Shown here one piece after another: positions 55,828 through 64,000 of a stretch of 64,000 nucleotides of DNA (position 1 is the stretch's first letter; every line of letters starts with the position of its first letter). This DNA comes from Sphingorhabdus sp. YGSMI21 (GTDB lineage Bacteria > Pseudomonadota > Alphaproteobacteria > Sphingomonadales > Sphingomonadaceae): positions 3,425,001 to 3,489,000 of the forward strand of contig NZ_CP022548.1 of assembly GCF_002776575.1 (NCBI RefSeq). Reading direction: 5' to 3'. The notes below the pieces were generated by a model. The model saw only the letters and a program-made list of their open reading frames with translations, was not told where the DNA came from and searched no databases. The position numbers and the translations under genes were made by a program.

Positions 55828-57431
55828 GCGTCCGCCAGACTTTTCAGCTTATAGTCCTTATATTCCTCGCGCAGCGACCGTTTGAGGATTTTCCCGGTGG
55901 CGGTGTGCGGCACCTCGGCGACGAATTTCACTTCGTCCGGCAGCCACCATTTGGCGACCTTGTCGCCGAGATAGGCGATGATCTCGTCTTCCGACACCTC
56001 GCTGCCGGGCTTGCGCACGACCAGCAGCAGAGGCCGCTCGTCCCATTTCGGATGATAGACACCGACCGCTGCCGCTTCGGCAACACCGGGACAGCCGACA
56101 GCGGCATTTTCCAGTTCGATCGAGCTGATCCATTCACCACCCGACTTGATCACATCCTTGGCCCGGTCGGTAATCTGCATCGTGCCATCGGGATGCAGCA
56201 CTGCGACATCGCCGGTGTCAAACCAGCCATCATCCTCGACCGCATCCTCATCCGCACGATAATAGCGCTGGATAATCCAAGGGCCCCGGATTTCGAGCGT
56301 GCCGCTGGTCTTGCCGTCGCGCGGGGCGACATTGCCCTCCTCGTCGATCACTCGCAGCTCGACACCGAATGGCGGCCGGCCCTGCTTGCAGATGACATCC
56401 ACCTGCTCGTCAAAGCTCAGCGCGTCCCAGTTGGCGGGAAGCGAACCGGCGGTACCGATCGGAGAGGTCTCGGTCATGCCCCAGGCATGGGCGACACGGA
56501 TGCCGTTTTTCATCAACCGCTCGATCATCGAACGCGGACAGGCGGAACCGCCAATCACGACGACGCCCAATTTACCGTAATCGCCGCCATTTTCATCCAT
56601 ATCGGCGAACATCGAAAGCCATACGGTCGGCACGCCGGCACTATGGGTCACGCCCTCGTCACGGATCAGTTTCCACAGGACATGTGCCTCATTGCTGGCC
56701 GAAAACACCATTTTGGCGCCGACCGCCGCACAGGCGAAGGGCAGTCCCCAGGCATTGGCGTGGAACATCGGCACAACCGGCAGCATCACCGAGCGGGTCG
56801 CCAGATCCATCACATCGGGCTGCACTTCGGTGATCGCGTGGATGACGTTCGAACGATGCTCATAGAGCACGCCCTTGGGATTGCCGGTGGTACCGCTGGT
56901 ATAGCAGAGACCGCACGGATCATTTTCATCGACATCGACCCAGTCGAAATTGCCGTCTTCCGCATCGACCAGCTCGCGAAAGGTCGGATAATCGCCTTTC
57001 TCGCCGTCAAACTGGATATAATGTTCAACCGTTTTCAGCTGCGGCTTGAGCATTTCGACAATCGGCGCGAACATTTTGTCGAACAGCAGCACCCGGTCTT
57101 CGGCATGGTTGATGATATAGACCAGTTGCTCTTCGAACAGGCGCGGATTGACCGTGTGAAGGATGCCGCCGATACCGGCCGAACCGTACCAGCTGATCAG
57201 GTGGTGCGCATGGTTCATCGCGATGGTCGCGATCCGGTCGCCCTTGTTCATGCCAAGCCGTTGCAATGCTTGCGAGAATTTGCGTGATTCCAGCCCGATC
57301 TCGGCCCAGTTGCTGCGGCTGATGCTGCCATCCGCCCAATAGCTCACAATCTCGCGATCGCCATGCTCTCTCGCAGCGTGATCGATCAAATTTGTAATCT
57401 TGAGCGAACTCGCTTGCATTGCACCGGCCAT
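55824..57431 (-). CDS. AMP-binding fatty-acid/acyl-CoA ligase
   Basis: A 535-residue ANL-superfamily enzyme with the P-loop-like [31 protein letters not shown], the hinge region [15 protein letters not shown] and the catalytic Lys region [16 protein letters not shown]. It would activate a medium- or long-chain fatty acid with ATP and CoA. The exact chain length is not predictable. It is followed upstream by dnaE on the same strand at 50 bp. Confidence 0.92.
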   Translation of the reverse strand: MAGAMQASSLKITNLIDHAAREHGDREIVSYWADGSISRSNWAEIGLESRKFSQALQRLGMNKGDRIATIAMNHAHHLISWYGSAGIGGILHTVNPRLFEEQLVYIINHAEDRVLLFDKMFAPIVEMLKPQLKTVEHYIQFDGEKGDYPTFRELVDAEDGNFDWVDVDENDPCGLCYTSGTTGNPKGVLYEHRSNVIHAITEVQPDVMDLATRSVMLPVVPMFHANAWGLPFACAAVGAKMVFSASNEAHVLWKLIRDEGVTHSAGVPTVWLSMFADMDENGGDYGKLGVVVIGGSACPRSMIERLMKNGIRVAHAWGMTETSPIGTAGSLPANWDALSFDEQVDVICKQGRPPFGVELRVIDEEGNVAPRDGKTSGTLEIRGPWIIQRYYRADEDAVEDDGWFDTGDVAVLHPDGTMQITDRAKDVIKSGGEWISSIELENAAVGCPGVAEAAAVGVYHPKWDERPLLLVVRKPGSEVSEDEIIAYLGDKVAKWWLPDEVKFVAEVPHTATGKILKRSLREEYKDYKLKSLADA

Positions 57432-57481
57432 ATCATCTCTCCAAACAGTTTATATTTGGCGGGTTTCTGATATGTTTGAGC

Positions 57482-60400
57482 CTAGCTGACAAGCCTTAAT
57501 TTGGGTTTTGCAACCCGCATTGGTCGGGCCGGCCCCAGACGGACGTTGGCAAGCCCATGAACCCGTTCCAGCATCTCCACCGTTTCGGCATCCAGCCGGA
57601 AGGACCGGCCGAGACAGACTTTGACCGGATCATCATCGGGTCCCGCCATGGTAGCGACGATCTCGCTCTGGCCGCCAAGCAGCGGGGCGACCAGATTGGT
57701 CAGCTCGTGCAGACCGGCAATGTCCCGGACTTCCAGCTCCATTCGCGTGCGGGTTGTTTTCTCCAGCCCGTCGAGCGGCTGGACCGTCCGGATCGCCACC
57801 CGCGGATTTTCGTCTTCCGACTGCTGGTCCAGCTCGACCTTGAGCAAGGCGCAGCGCCCCTCCTGAGACAGCTCTTCCAATATCTTGCACTGGTCCTCGT
57901 CGAAGCAGCTGGCGGAAAATTGTCCGCTGCTGTCGGAGAGGTCGGCGAGCGCGAATCTCTTGCCCCGTCGGCTGTCGCGCCAGCGCACTTTCTCGATAAG
58001 CGCGGACATCACCGCCGGCTTGCGAATGCCCTCGCCAATCGGTTCTCCGCTGCACAATGCCGCATAGGTCATCGCGCCGAGCGAGGATGATACCGCCTGG
58101 AACTGGGACACCGGGTGCGAGGAGAAATAGAAGCCGAAGGCATCGCGCTCGCGGACCATGATCTCGTTGAGCGACCAGTTGCTGTTCTCCGGCAACCGGA
58201 TCGCCTGCATATCGCCGCCGACACTGCCTTCTCCAAAGAGGCCGCCCTGCCCGCTTTCGCGCGCATCGGCGGCGCTGTTGGCGACCGAGAGTATCATGTC
58301 CGCGCCGTCATGGACCGCCGCGCGATTGGGCTCCAGATCGTCGAAAGCTCCGGCCGAGGCCAGGCTTTCCAGCTGGCGCTTGTTGAGGCCGTGCGGATCA
58401 ATCCGGTTGGCAAAATCCTCGATCGACGAGAACGGCCCGCTCTGGGCACGTTCGGCGACCAGCGACTGCATCGCCTTCTCGCCGACATTTTTCAGACCCG
58501 CCAGCGCATAGCGGACGGCGAGCAGCGCGTCAGGCTGTTCCTCCACCGAGAAATTCGGCCGACTCTTGTTGATTGCCGGCTGCAGGACGGTTACGCCCAG
58601 CCGCTTCATGTCATCGACGAAAATGCTGAGCTTCTCGGACTGGTGCATGTCGAAGCACATCGAGGCGGCGTAGAATTCATGCGGATGATGCGCCTTCAGC
58701 CAGGCCGTCTGATAGGCGAGCAGAGCATAAGCCGCCGCGTGGCTCTTGTTGAAACCATAGCCGGCAAATTTGTCGATCAAGTCGAACAGCTCGTTGGCCT
58801 GATCGCTGTTCAGACCGTTTTCCGCGGCGCCCGTCACGAACCGCTTGCGCTGGACGTCCATCTCCGCCTGGATTTTCTTGCCCATCGCGCGACGCAGCAA
58901 ATCTGCTTCGCCGAGTGAATAGCCGGCGATGATCTGCGCTGCCTGCATCACCTGTTCCTGATAGACGAAAATCCCGTAGGTTTCCTTCAGGATGTCCTGC
59001 AACAACGGATGCGGATAGGCGATTTCAACCCGGCCGTTCTTGCGGTCGCCGAACAGCGGGATATTGTCCATCGGTCCCGGCCGGTAGAGCGAAACAAGTG
59101 CGATAATATCGCCGAAGTTGGTCGGTTTCACCGCGGCCAGCGTGCGCCGCATGCCTTCGGATTCCAGCTGGAACACACCGACAGTGTCGCCGCGCTGGAG
59201 CAGCTCGAACACTTTCTCGTCTTCCCAGCTCAGGTTTTCCAGCTCGACCGTTATGCCGCGTTCAGCGAGCAGTTCGACCGCCTTTTTCAACACCGAGAGC
59301 GTCTTCAGCCCGAGAAAGTCGAACTTCACCAGACCGGCTTTTTCGACAAATTTCATATCGAACTGGGTTACCGGCAGGTCCGAGCGGGGATCGCGGTACA
59401 GCGGCACCAGCTGATCGAGCGGGCGATCGCCAATGACCACGCCGGCAGCATGGGTCGAGCTGTGCCGCGGCAGACCTTCGAGCTTCATGGCAAGGTCGAA
59501 CAATCGCTTCACGTCGGACTGCTTATATTCCTGCGCCAGTTCGGTGATGCCGTTGAGCGACCGCTTCAGATCCCAGGGGTCGGTGGGATGGTTGGGTATC
59601 AACTTGGTCAGCCGGTCGACCTGCCCGTAAGGCATTTGCAGCACCCGCCCGACATCGCGGATCACCGCGCGCGCCTTCAGCTTTCCGAAGGTGATGATCT
59701 GGGCCACCTGCCGGTCGCCGTATTTTTCCTGCACATAGCGAATGACCTCGCCGCGCCGCGTTTCGCAGAAATCGATATCGAAATCCGGCATCGACACACG
59801 TTCCGGATTGAGGAAACGTTCAAACAGCAATCCGAGTTTGATGGGATCAAGATCGGTGATCGTCAACGCCCATGCAACGACCGAGCCGGCACCCGAACCA
59901 CGGCCGGGCCCGACCGGAATGTCGTGATCCTTCGCCCATTTGATAAAGTCGGCAACGATCAGGAAATAGCCGGGAAAGCCCATGCTGACGATCACGTCCA
60001 GCTCGAAGGCCAGACGGTCGAAATAGACTTTCCGTTCCTCTTCGTCCGTCAGATTGACGAACGCCAGCCGCCGTTCGAGACCGGCGGTGGAATCTTTGCG
60101 CAACTGTTCGATTTCCCCGTCCAGATCACCCGCCAGACTGGGCAGGATCGGATCTCTTTTGGGTGGCGAAAAGGCGCATCTCTGGGCGATGACAAGCGTA
60201 TTCTGCAAGGCTTCGGGCAAATCGGAGAACAGGTCCTCCATCACCAGGGCGCTTTTCATCCACAAATGGCGCGACGGCTTCTCCCGCTCGTCATTTTCGA
60301 CATAGGCGGATTGCGCGATACATTTCATCGCATCATGGGCTTCGTGGAAATCAGGTTCGGAAAAGCAGCTGGGATTGGTCGCTACCAGCGGAATATTGCG

Positions 60401-60985
60401 ATCCATAGCCAGCGCGATCAGACCGGCTTCCGCTGCCATTTCGACCGGGTCCTCGCGGCGGGACAATTCGATATAGAGTCGTCCCGGGAAATATTGCTGC
60501 AACAGGGACAGATAGGCTTCGGCTTCCGATTGCTGCTCCTCTGCAACCAGTCGCGCCAGCGCGCCTTCGCCGCCTCCGGTCAGGACGATCAGGCCATTGC
60601 TGTGTCCCCCCAGCATTTCGAAAGGAACATGGGCGTCCAGTTCGCCTGGCCGGTCGAGATGCGAAGCCGACACCAGCTTGCAAAGATTTTCATAGCCTTC
60701 GGCATCCTGCGCATAGAGCGCGATCCAATCCAGCACCGGTTTGGACGGGTCAGTGCCACCGGGTCGCGCAACCCTCAGGAAGCAACCCGTAATCGGCTGC
60801 ACCCCCTGGGCGCGACAGCCGTCATCGAACGCCATCGAAGCGAAAAGACCAATCCGGTCGCACAGCGCAACCGCCGGAAAACCGCGCTCCTTGGCCGCAG
60901 CGCCAATCGCTGCGGGCTCCATCGCTCCATCCAGGATCGTATAGGCAGAAAAGGTACGGAGATGGACGAAAGGAATCTGGGCCAT
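57482..60985 (-). CDS. dnaE: DNA polymerase III alpha subunit
   Basis: The main replicative polymerase. The 1167-residue protein has the N-terminal PHP domain (FVHLRTFSAYTILDGAMEP). The Pol III active-site motif is MPDFDIDFCETRRGEVI and the fingers region contains GFNKSHAAAYALLAYQTAWL. A C-terminal OB and tail region with beta-binding potential completes it. Length fits DnaE1 rather than the shorter DnaE2/ImuC. It lies between glutathione peroxidase and the ligase gene on the same strand. Confidence 0.97.
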   Translation of the reverse strand: MAQIPFVHLRTFSAYTILDGAMEPAAIGAAAKERGFPAVALCDRIGLFASMAFDDGCRAQGVQPITGCFLRVARPGGTDPSKPVLDWIALYAQDAEGYENLCKLVSASHLDRPGELDAHVPFEMLGGHSNGLIVLTGGGEGALARLVAEEQQSEAEAYLSLLQQYFPGRLYIELSRREDPVEMAAEAGLIALAMDRNIPLVATNPSCFSEPDFHEAHDAMKCIAQSAYVENDEREKPSRHLWMKSALVMEDLFSDLPEALQNTLVIAQRCAFSPPKRDPILPSLAGDLDGEIEQLRKDSTAGLERRLAFVNLTDEEERKVYFDRLAFELDVIVSMGFPGYFLIVADFIKWAKDHDIPVGPGRGSGAGSVVAWALTITDLDPIKLGLLFERFLNPERVSMPDFDIDFCETRRGEVIRYVQEKYGDRQVAQIITFGKLKARAVIRDVGRVLQMPYGQVDRLTKLIPNHPTDPWDLKRSLNGITELAQEYKQSDVKRLFDLAMKLEGLPRHSSTHAAGVVIGDRPLDQLVPLYRDPRSDLPVTQFDMKFVEKAGLVKFDFLGLKTLSVLKKAVELLAERGITVELENLSWEDEKVFELLQRGDTVGVFQLESEGMRRTLAAVKPTNFGDIIALVSLYRPGPMDNIPLFGDRKNGRVEIAYPHPLLQDILKETYGIFVYQEQVMQAAQIIAGYSLGEADLLRRAMGKKIQAEMDVQRKRFVTGAAENGLNSDQANELFDLIDKFAGYGFNKSHAAAYALLAYQTAWLKAHHPHEFYAASMCFDMHQSEKLSIFVDDMKRLGVTVLQPAINKSRPNFSVEEQPDALLAVRYALAGLKNVGEKAMQSLVAERAQSGPFSSIEDFANRIDPHGLNKRQLESLASAGAFDDLEPNRAAVHDGADMILSVANSAADARESGQGGLFGEGSVGGDMQAIRLPENSNWSLNEIMVRERDAFGFYFSSHPVSQFQAVSSSLGAMTYAALCSGEPIGEGIRKPAVMSALIEKVRWRDSRRGKRFALADLSDSSGQFSASCFDEDQCKILEELSQEGRCALLKVELDQQSEDENPRVAIRTVQPLDGLEKTTRTRMELEVRDIAGLHELTNLVAPLLGGQSEIVATMAGPDDDPVKVCLGRSFRLDAETVEMLERVHGLANVRLGPARPMRVAKPKLRLVS

Positions 60986-61128
60986 GATCGTCAGACTAGC
61001 GCGCCATCGCGCTCTTGCATATGGGGACGATCATGCGGGGCGGAACTATCGACCATTTGTCCACAGCATATTTGCCGGACGGTTGCGCGGGATCCTGACC
61101 GGGCGGAAATTTTCGGCAAACAGGACCG

Positions 61129-61602
61129 CTATAGCAGCGCTTCAATCTCGCTCTTCAGCTGTTCCGGCTTCACCGCCGGACCGTAGCGCGCAACGACATT
61201 GCCCTCGCGGTCGACCAGAAACTTGGTAAAATTCCACTTGATCCGGGAACCGAGCAGACCGGATTTCTCGGTTTTCAGATATTTCCAGAGCGGGTCGGCA
61301 TCATTGCCGTTGACGTCGATCTTGGCCATCAGCGGGAAGCTCACATCATAGTTCAGCGAGCAGAAATTCTTGATTTCGTCGGCATCACCGGGCTCCTGGT
61401 TGCCGAACTGGTTGCAAGGGAAGGCCAGTATTTCGAGGCCCTGGTCGTGATATTCCTGATGCAGCTTTTCGAGCCCCTCATATTGCGGCGTAAACCCGCA
61501 TTTCGAGGCGGTGTTGACGATCAGAAGCACCTTGCCCTTATGAGCGGACAAGTCCTCCATCGAACCATCCGCCTGCTTTACCTGAAATTCCGTAACCTTC
61601 AT
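61129..61602 (-). CDS. Glutathione peroxidase (Cys type)
   Basis: A 157-residue thiol peroxidase of the GPx family. The catalytic Cys is C35 (NTASKCGFTPQY), Gln is in FPCNQFGNQEPG and Trp-Asn in IKWNFTKFLVD. No selenocysteine is used. The ATG at 61602 is preferred to the upstream 61644 start. It reduces peroxides with thioredoxin or glutathione in the cytoplasm. Confidence 0.93.
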   Translation of the reverse strand: MKVTEFQVKQADGSMEDLSAHKGKVLLIVNTASKCGFTPQYEGLEKLHQEYHDQGLEILAFPCNQFGNQEPGDADEIKNFCSLNYDVSFPLMAKIDVNGNDADPLWKYLKTEKSGLLGSRIKWNFTKFLVDREGNVVARYGPAVKPEQLKSEIEALL

Positions 61603-61699
61603 ATGCGCCCCGCAATGTTTGTTTCTAGGTATTCCCCGCCCCACAGATTGATACTCGCACGGGAAATGTCAAAGCCATTCTCGATTCGAGTCGAAAAGC

Positions 61700-62386
61700 C
61701 TAGGTTAAAACACCCTCGTGCAGCCGGACAACCCGGTCCATTCTGGCAGCCAGACGCTCGTTATGCGTCGCTATCAGCGCCGCGCTGCCTTCCTGCCGTA
61801 CCAGTGCGATAAATTCGGAGAGCACCAGATCGGCGGTCGCTTCGTCAAGATTGCCGGTCGGCTCGTCGGCCAGCACCAGTTTCGGGGCATTGGCCAGCGC
61901 CCGGGCAACGGCGACCCGCTGCTGCTCCCCGCCGGACAATTTGCTCGGATTATGATCCAGCCGCGCTCCCAGACCCAGGCTGCGCAGCAAAGTTTCGGCT
62001 CTCTCCTCCGCCGCCTTCTGGCTGGTACCGGCAATCAGCTGCGGCATCACTACATTTTCCAGCGCGGTAAAGTCGGGCAGCAAATGGTGGAACTGATAGA
62101 CGAAACCGAGCAGATCGCGCCGGATGCGCGTATGACCGCTGGCTGGCAATTGCGCCGTTTCCTCGCCGTTGAGCTTGATCGATCCTTCAAAACCGCCCTC
62201 GAGCAATCCGACGGCCTGCAACAGGGTCGACTTGCCCGATCCGGAGGGACCGACCAGCGCGACGATTTCATTCGCATGGATATCCAGATTGACGCCGCGA
62301 AGCACCTCGATCCTGACATCCCCCTGAATGAAGCTGCGCTTCACATCGCGCAATTCTACGGTTTTCTCGATTTTTCTGTCACTCAT
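61700..62386 (-). CDS. lolD: Lipoprotein-releasing ABC transporter ATPase LolD
   Basis: A 228-residue ABC ATPase with Walker [12 protein letters not shown], signature [15 protein letters not shown] and Walker [14 protein letters not shown]. Together with the adjacent permease it extracts lipoproteins from the inner membrane. Its start overlaps the permease stop by eight bases, so translation is coupled. Confidence 0.94.
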   Translation of the reverse strand: MSDRKIEKTVELRDVKRSFIQGDVRIEVLRGVNLDIHANEIVALVGPSGSGKSTLLQAVGLLEGGFEGSIKLNGEETAQLPASGHTRIRRDLLGFVYQFHHLLPDFTALENVVMPQLIAGTSQKAAEERAETLLRSLGLGARLDHNPSKLSGGEQQRVAVARALANAPKLVLADEPTGNLDEATADLVLSEFIALVRQEGSAALIATHNERLAARMDRVVRLHEGVLT

Positions 62387-63629
62387 AGCGAAGCACCTGG
62401 ACCGGATCGGTACTGGCCGCCTTATAGGCGGGATAGAGTGTCGCCAAGAAACTGAACAGCAGCGCCAGCCCGGCGATACCCACGACCTCCATCGGATCGG
62501 TTCGCGCCGGCAATTCGGTCAGGAAGCGGATAGACGGGTCCCAAAGATTCTGCCCGGTGATGATCTGGACGAAATTGATCACATTCTGGCGGAAATAGAT
62601 GGCGATCAGGCCCAGGATGATCCCGGCGGCGATGCCGAGCGTCCCGATCGACGTGCCCACCGTCACGAAAATCCGCACCAGCGATGCGCGAGACGCCCCC
62701 ATGGTGCGCAGAATCGCGATATCTCGGGTCTTGGCGCGCACGAGCATGATCAGCGACGACAATATGTTGAACACGGCCACCAGGATGATGATCGAGAGGA
62801 TCACGAACATCACCACCCGCTCGACCTGCAGCGTCTCGAACAGCGAGGCATTCATCGTCTGCCAGTCGATGATCACTCCGCGGTCGGCCACCTTGGGTAT
62901 CAGCGGCGCGATGATCTGGCCGACATTGTCCGCATCATTGGTCTTGATTTCGATCATCCCGATCTGGTCGCCGAGCAAGAGCAAAGTCTGCGCGTCCTCC
63001 ATCGGCATGATCACGAATGCCTTGTCATAATCATAGACACCGACTTCGAATATCGCGGCCACATCATAGGCGATTTCCCGCGGCACGGTTCCAAATGGGG
63101 TCGAGCGACCCTGAGGATTGATGATGGTGATCCGGCTCCCGACCTGCGCGCCCAGCGTGGTCGCCAGCCGGCTGCCGATACCAACCCGCCCCGACCCGGC
63201 TTCCAGGCGCGCCAGGTCGCCGGCCACGGTTTTTCCGTCGAGCGTCTCGTTGTTCAATATGTCCGGTACTTCCATCCCGCGCACCAGCACCGCTTCAACC
63301 CGTCCGTTGAAAGTGGTCAGCAGGGGCTGTTCGATCAGCGGTGATGCCGAGACGACACCTTCGGTCGCGCGGGTCTCCTCGAGCAGGTCTCGCCATCCGG
63401 GCAGACGCCCGCCATAGCCCTGGATCACGGCATGGCCGTTGAGGCCGACGATCTTGTCGAACAGCTCCGCGCGGAAGCCGTTCATGACGCTCATCACCAC
63501 GATCAGCGCGGCGACGCCGAGCATGACCGCAACCAGGCTGATACTGGCAACGAGGAAGATGAACCCCTCCCCCTTGCCCGGCAACAGATAGCGTTTTGCG
63601 ATGACCCATTCGTAACGGGATAGGAGCAT
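62379..63629 (-). CDS. lolC: Lipoprotein-releasing ABC transporter permease LolC/LolF
   Basis: A 416-residue inner-membrane permease. The first membrane segment is [20 protein letters not shown], then a periplasmic domain, then three C-terminal segments (about 275-300, 320-345, 375-400). [15 protein letters not shown] after TM1 is the family's hook-like motif. The ATG at 63629 is chosen over an upstream frame whose residues do not fit. A single permease gene rather than a LolC/LolE pair is typical of many alphaproteobacteria (LolF). Confidence 0.92.
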   Translation of the reverse strand: MLLSRYEWVIAKRYLLPGKGEGFIFLVASISLVAVMLGVAALIVVMSVMNGFRAELFDKIVGLNGHAVIQGYGGRLPGWRDLLEETRATEGVVSASPLIEQPLLTTFNGRVEAVLVRGMEVPDILNNETLDGKTVAGDLARLEAGSGRVGIGSRLATTLGAQVGSRITIINPQGRSTPFGTVPREIAYDVAAIFEVGVYDYDKAFVIMPMEDAQTLLLLGDQIGMIEIKTNDADNVGQIIAPLIPKVADRGVIIDWQTMNASLFETLQVERVVMFVILSIIILVAVFNILSSLIMLVRAKTRDIAILRTMGASRASLVRIFVTVGTSIGTLGIAAGIILGLIAIYFRQNVINFVQIITGQNLWDPSIRFLTELPARTDPMEVVGIAGLALLFSFLATLYPAYKAASTDPVQVLRYE

Positions 63630-63769
63630 GACGTGCGAAAACTTCCTTGGATCAGGTTTCCCTGCCTTTACGGTCGCAGGTCGGGGCAAGCAAGTGGCAT
63701 GGTGGTAAATATGCTGTTGCCGATATGACACAAGCGGAGACCAATCTTGCGAAACCCCCAATTTTACCA

Positions 63770-63785
63770 TGACAAATTTATGTCA
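63770..63785. promoter_or_regulatory. Inverted repeat in the lolC upstream region
   Basis: TGACA and TGTCA flank AATTTA, 12 bp before a small plus-strand ATG at 63797. It may be an operator for the right-edge leader. No regulator is recognised. Confidence 0.3.
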
Positions 63786-63796
63786 GTCGATCAGAG

Positions 63797-63915
63797 ATGA
63801 TTACAGAATCAAACATCTCGATTAACGGGTCATGGTTCAGGGATCCCTTCCGGTTCCGCCAAATGTTGGGGGACAAGCGGCGTTGAATAGGACGGGAAAA
63901 CAGGGGACGGATTAA
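63797..63915 (+). other. Candidate leader ORFs ahead of a terminator
   Basis: Two overlapping small frames in different phases: 63797-63886 (29 codons, MITESNISINGSW...) and 63832-63915 (27 codons, MVQGSLPVPPNVGG...). The second ends 14 bp before a strong terminator hairpin, the layout of an attenuator leader. Neither has a strong SD nor an obvious run of one regulated amino acid. The rest of 63630-64000 shows no gene; the downstream gene lies outside the window. Confidence 0.3.
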
Positions 63916-63929
63916 TTCGTCACCATTTT

Positions 63930-63964
63930 CGCCCGGGTGCTTATCGGCATCCGGGCGTTTTTTT
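63930..63964 (+). terminator. Strong rho-independent terminator
   Basis: CGCCCGGGTGC (63930-63940) and GCATCCGGGCG (63947-63957) pair over 11 bp (one G-T wobble) around TTATCG, followed by seven T's. It points rightward, so it ends a plus-strand transcript starting after about 63,770. Confidence 0.85.
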
Positions 63965-64000
63965 GCGCTGAAAAATTTTCAAGCCATTGGTATCTCTGGC

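Noticed and set aside
59009..61186. 725-codon open frame opposite dnaE, and a 663-codon frame opposite rpoD
   Set aside because: Both lie entirely over strongly conserved genes and have shadow-like composition.

Overview
The window is a chromosomal segment from an alphaproteobacterium, most likely a Sphingomonadales member (Sphingorhabdus/Parasphingorhabdus-like). The evidence is a DivL-type pseudo-histidine kinase with Tyr in place of the phospho-acceptor His, AddAB instead of RecBCD, a GTTC-N7-GTTC LexA box, a GGAAC-N18-GTT EcfG-type promoter, a DUF4170 gene, and the yqeY-dnaG-rpoD order. Species was not determined. Almost all DNA is coding, genes are tightly packed, and many are joined by ATGA/TAATG overlaps.

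Layout. 1-2.1 kb: 5' end of pdhA, then ftsB and eno, all on the minus strand. 2.3-4.4 kb: a plus-strand envelope-stress cluster (ElaB/YqjD-like, holin-X/YqjE-like, two small Ala/Lys-rich proteins, DUF4170) behind a candidate general-stress promoter. 4.4-11.7 kb: rhomboid protease, greA, and the car operon. In the car operon an RraB-like gene and an unknown gene lie between carA and carB, and the 3' end of carA is duplicated around a small secreted-protein gene. 11.9-16.7 kb: yqeY, a GIY-YIG gene set among palindromic repeats, dnaG and rpoD. 16.8-23 kb: hypothetical genes, a MoxR/VWA pair, namZ and tyrS. 23-33.3 kb: PilZ protein, recG, sdhE, mfd, an EAL protein, moaA and nadK. 33.35-36.6 kb: tRNA-Asn, a diguanylate cyclase, then a lower-GC accessory patch with repeats, a DUF6471 fragment and an orphan membrane protein. 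36.6-43 kb: TauE/SafE permease, secA, a secreted hypothetical, argJ, an inositol-monophosphatase-family gene and trxA. 43-54 kb: the long minus-strand operon divL-tsaE-amgK-murU-addB-addA. 54-63.6 kb: moaB, a LexA-box radical SAM gene, an acyl-CoA ligase, dnaE, a glutathione peroxidase and lolD-lolC. The right edge holds a candidate leader region ending in a strong plus-strand terminator.

How the genes work together. Replication and repair dominate (dnaG, dnaE, recG, mfd, addAB, radical SAM protein). NamZ, AmgK and MurU together would cover MurNAc release and recycling to UDP-MurNAc. The PilZ protein, an EAL protein with a degenerate GGDEF domain and a GGEEF cyclase give a c-di-GMP set. Most of the window is ordinary core genome. 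The most unusual spots are the duplicated carA 3' end with its captured gene, the GIY-YIG gene and palindromes inserted upstream of dnaG, and the accessory patch at 34.8-36.5 kb.
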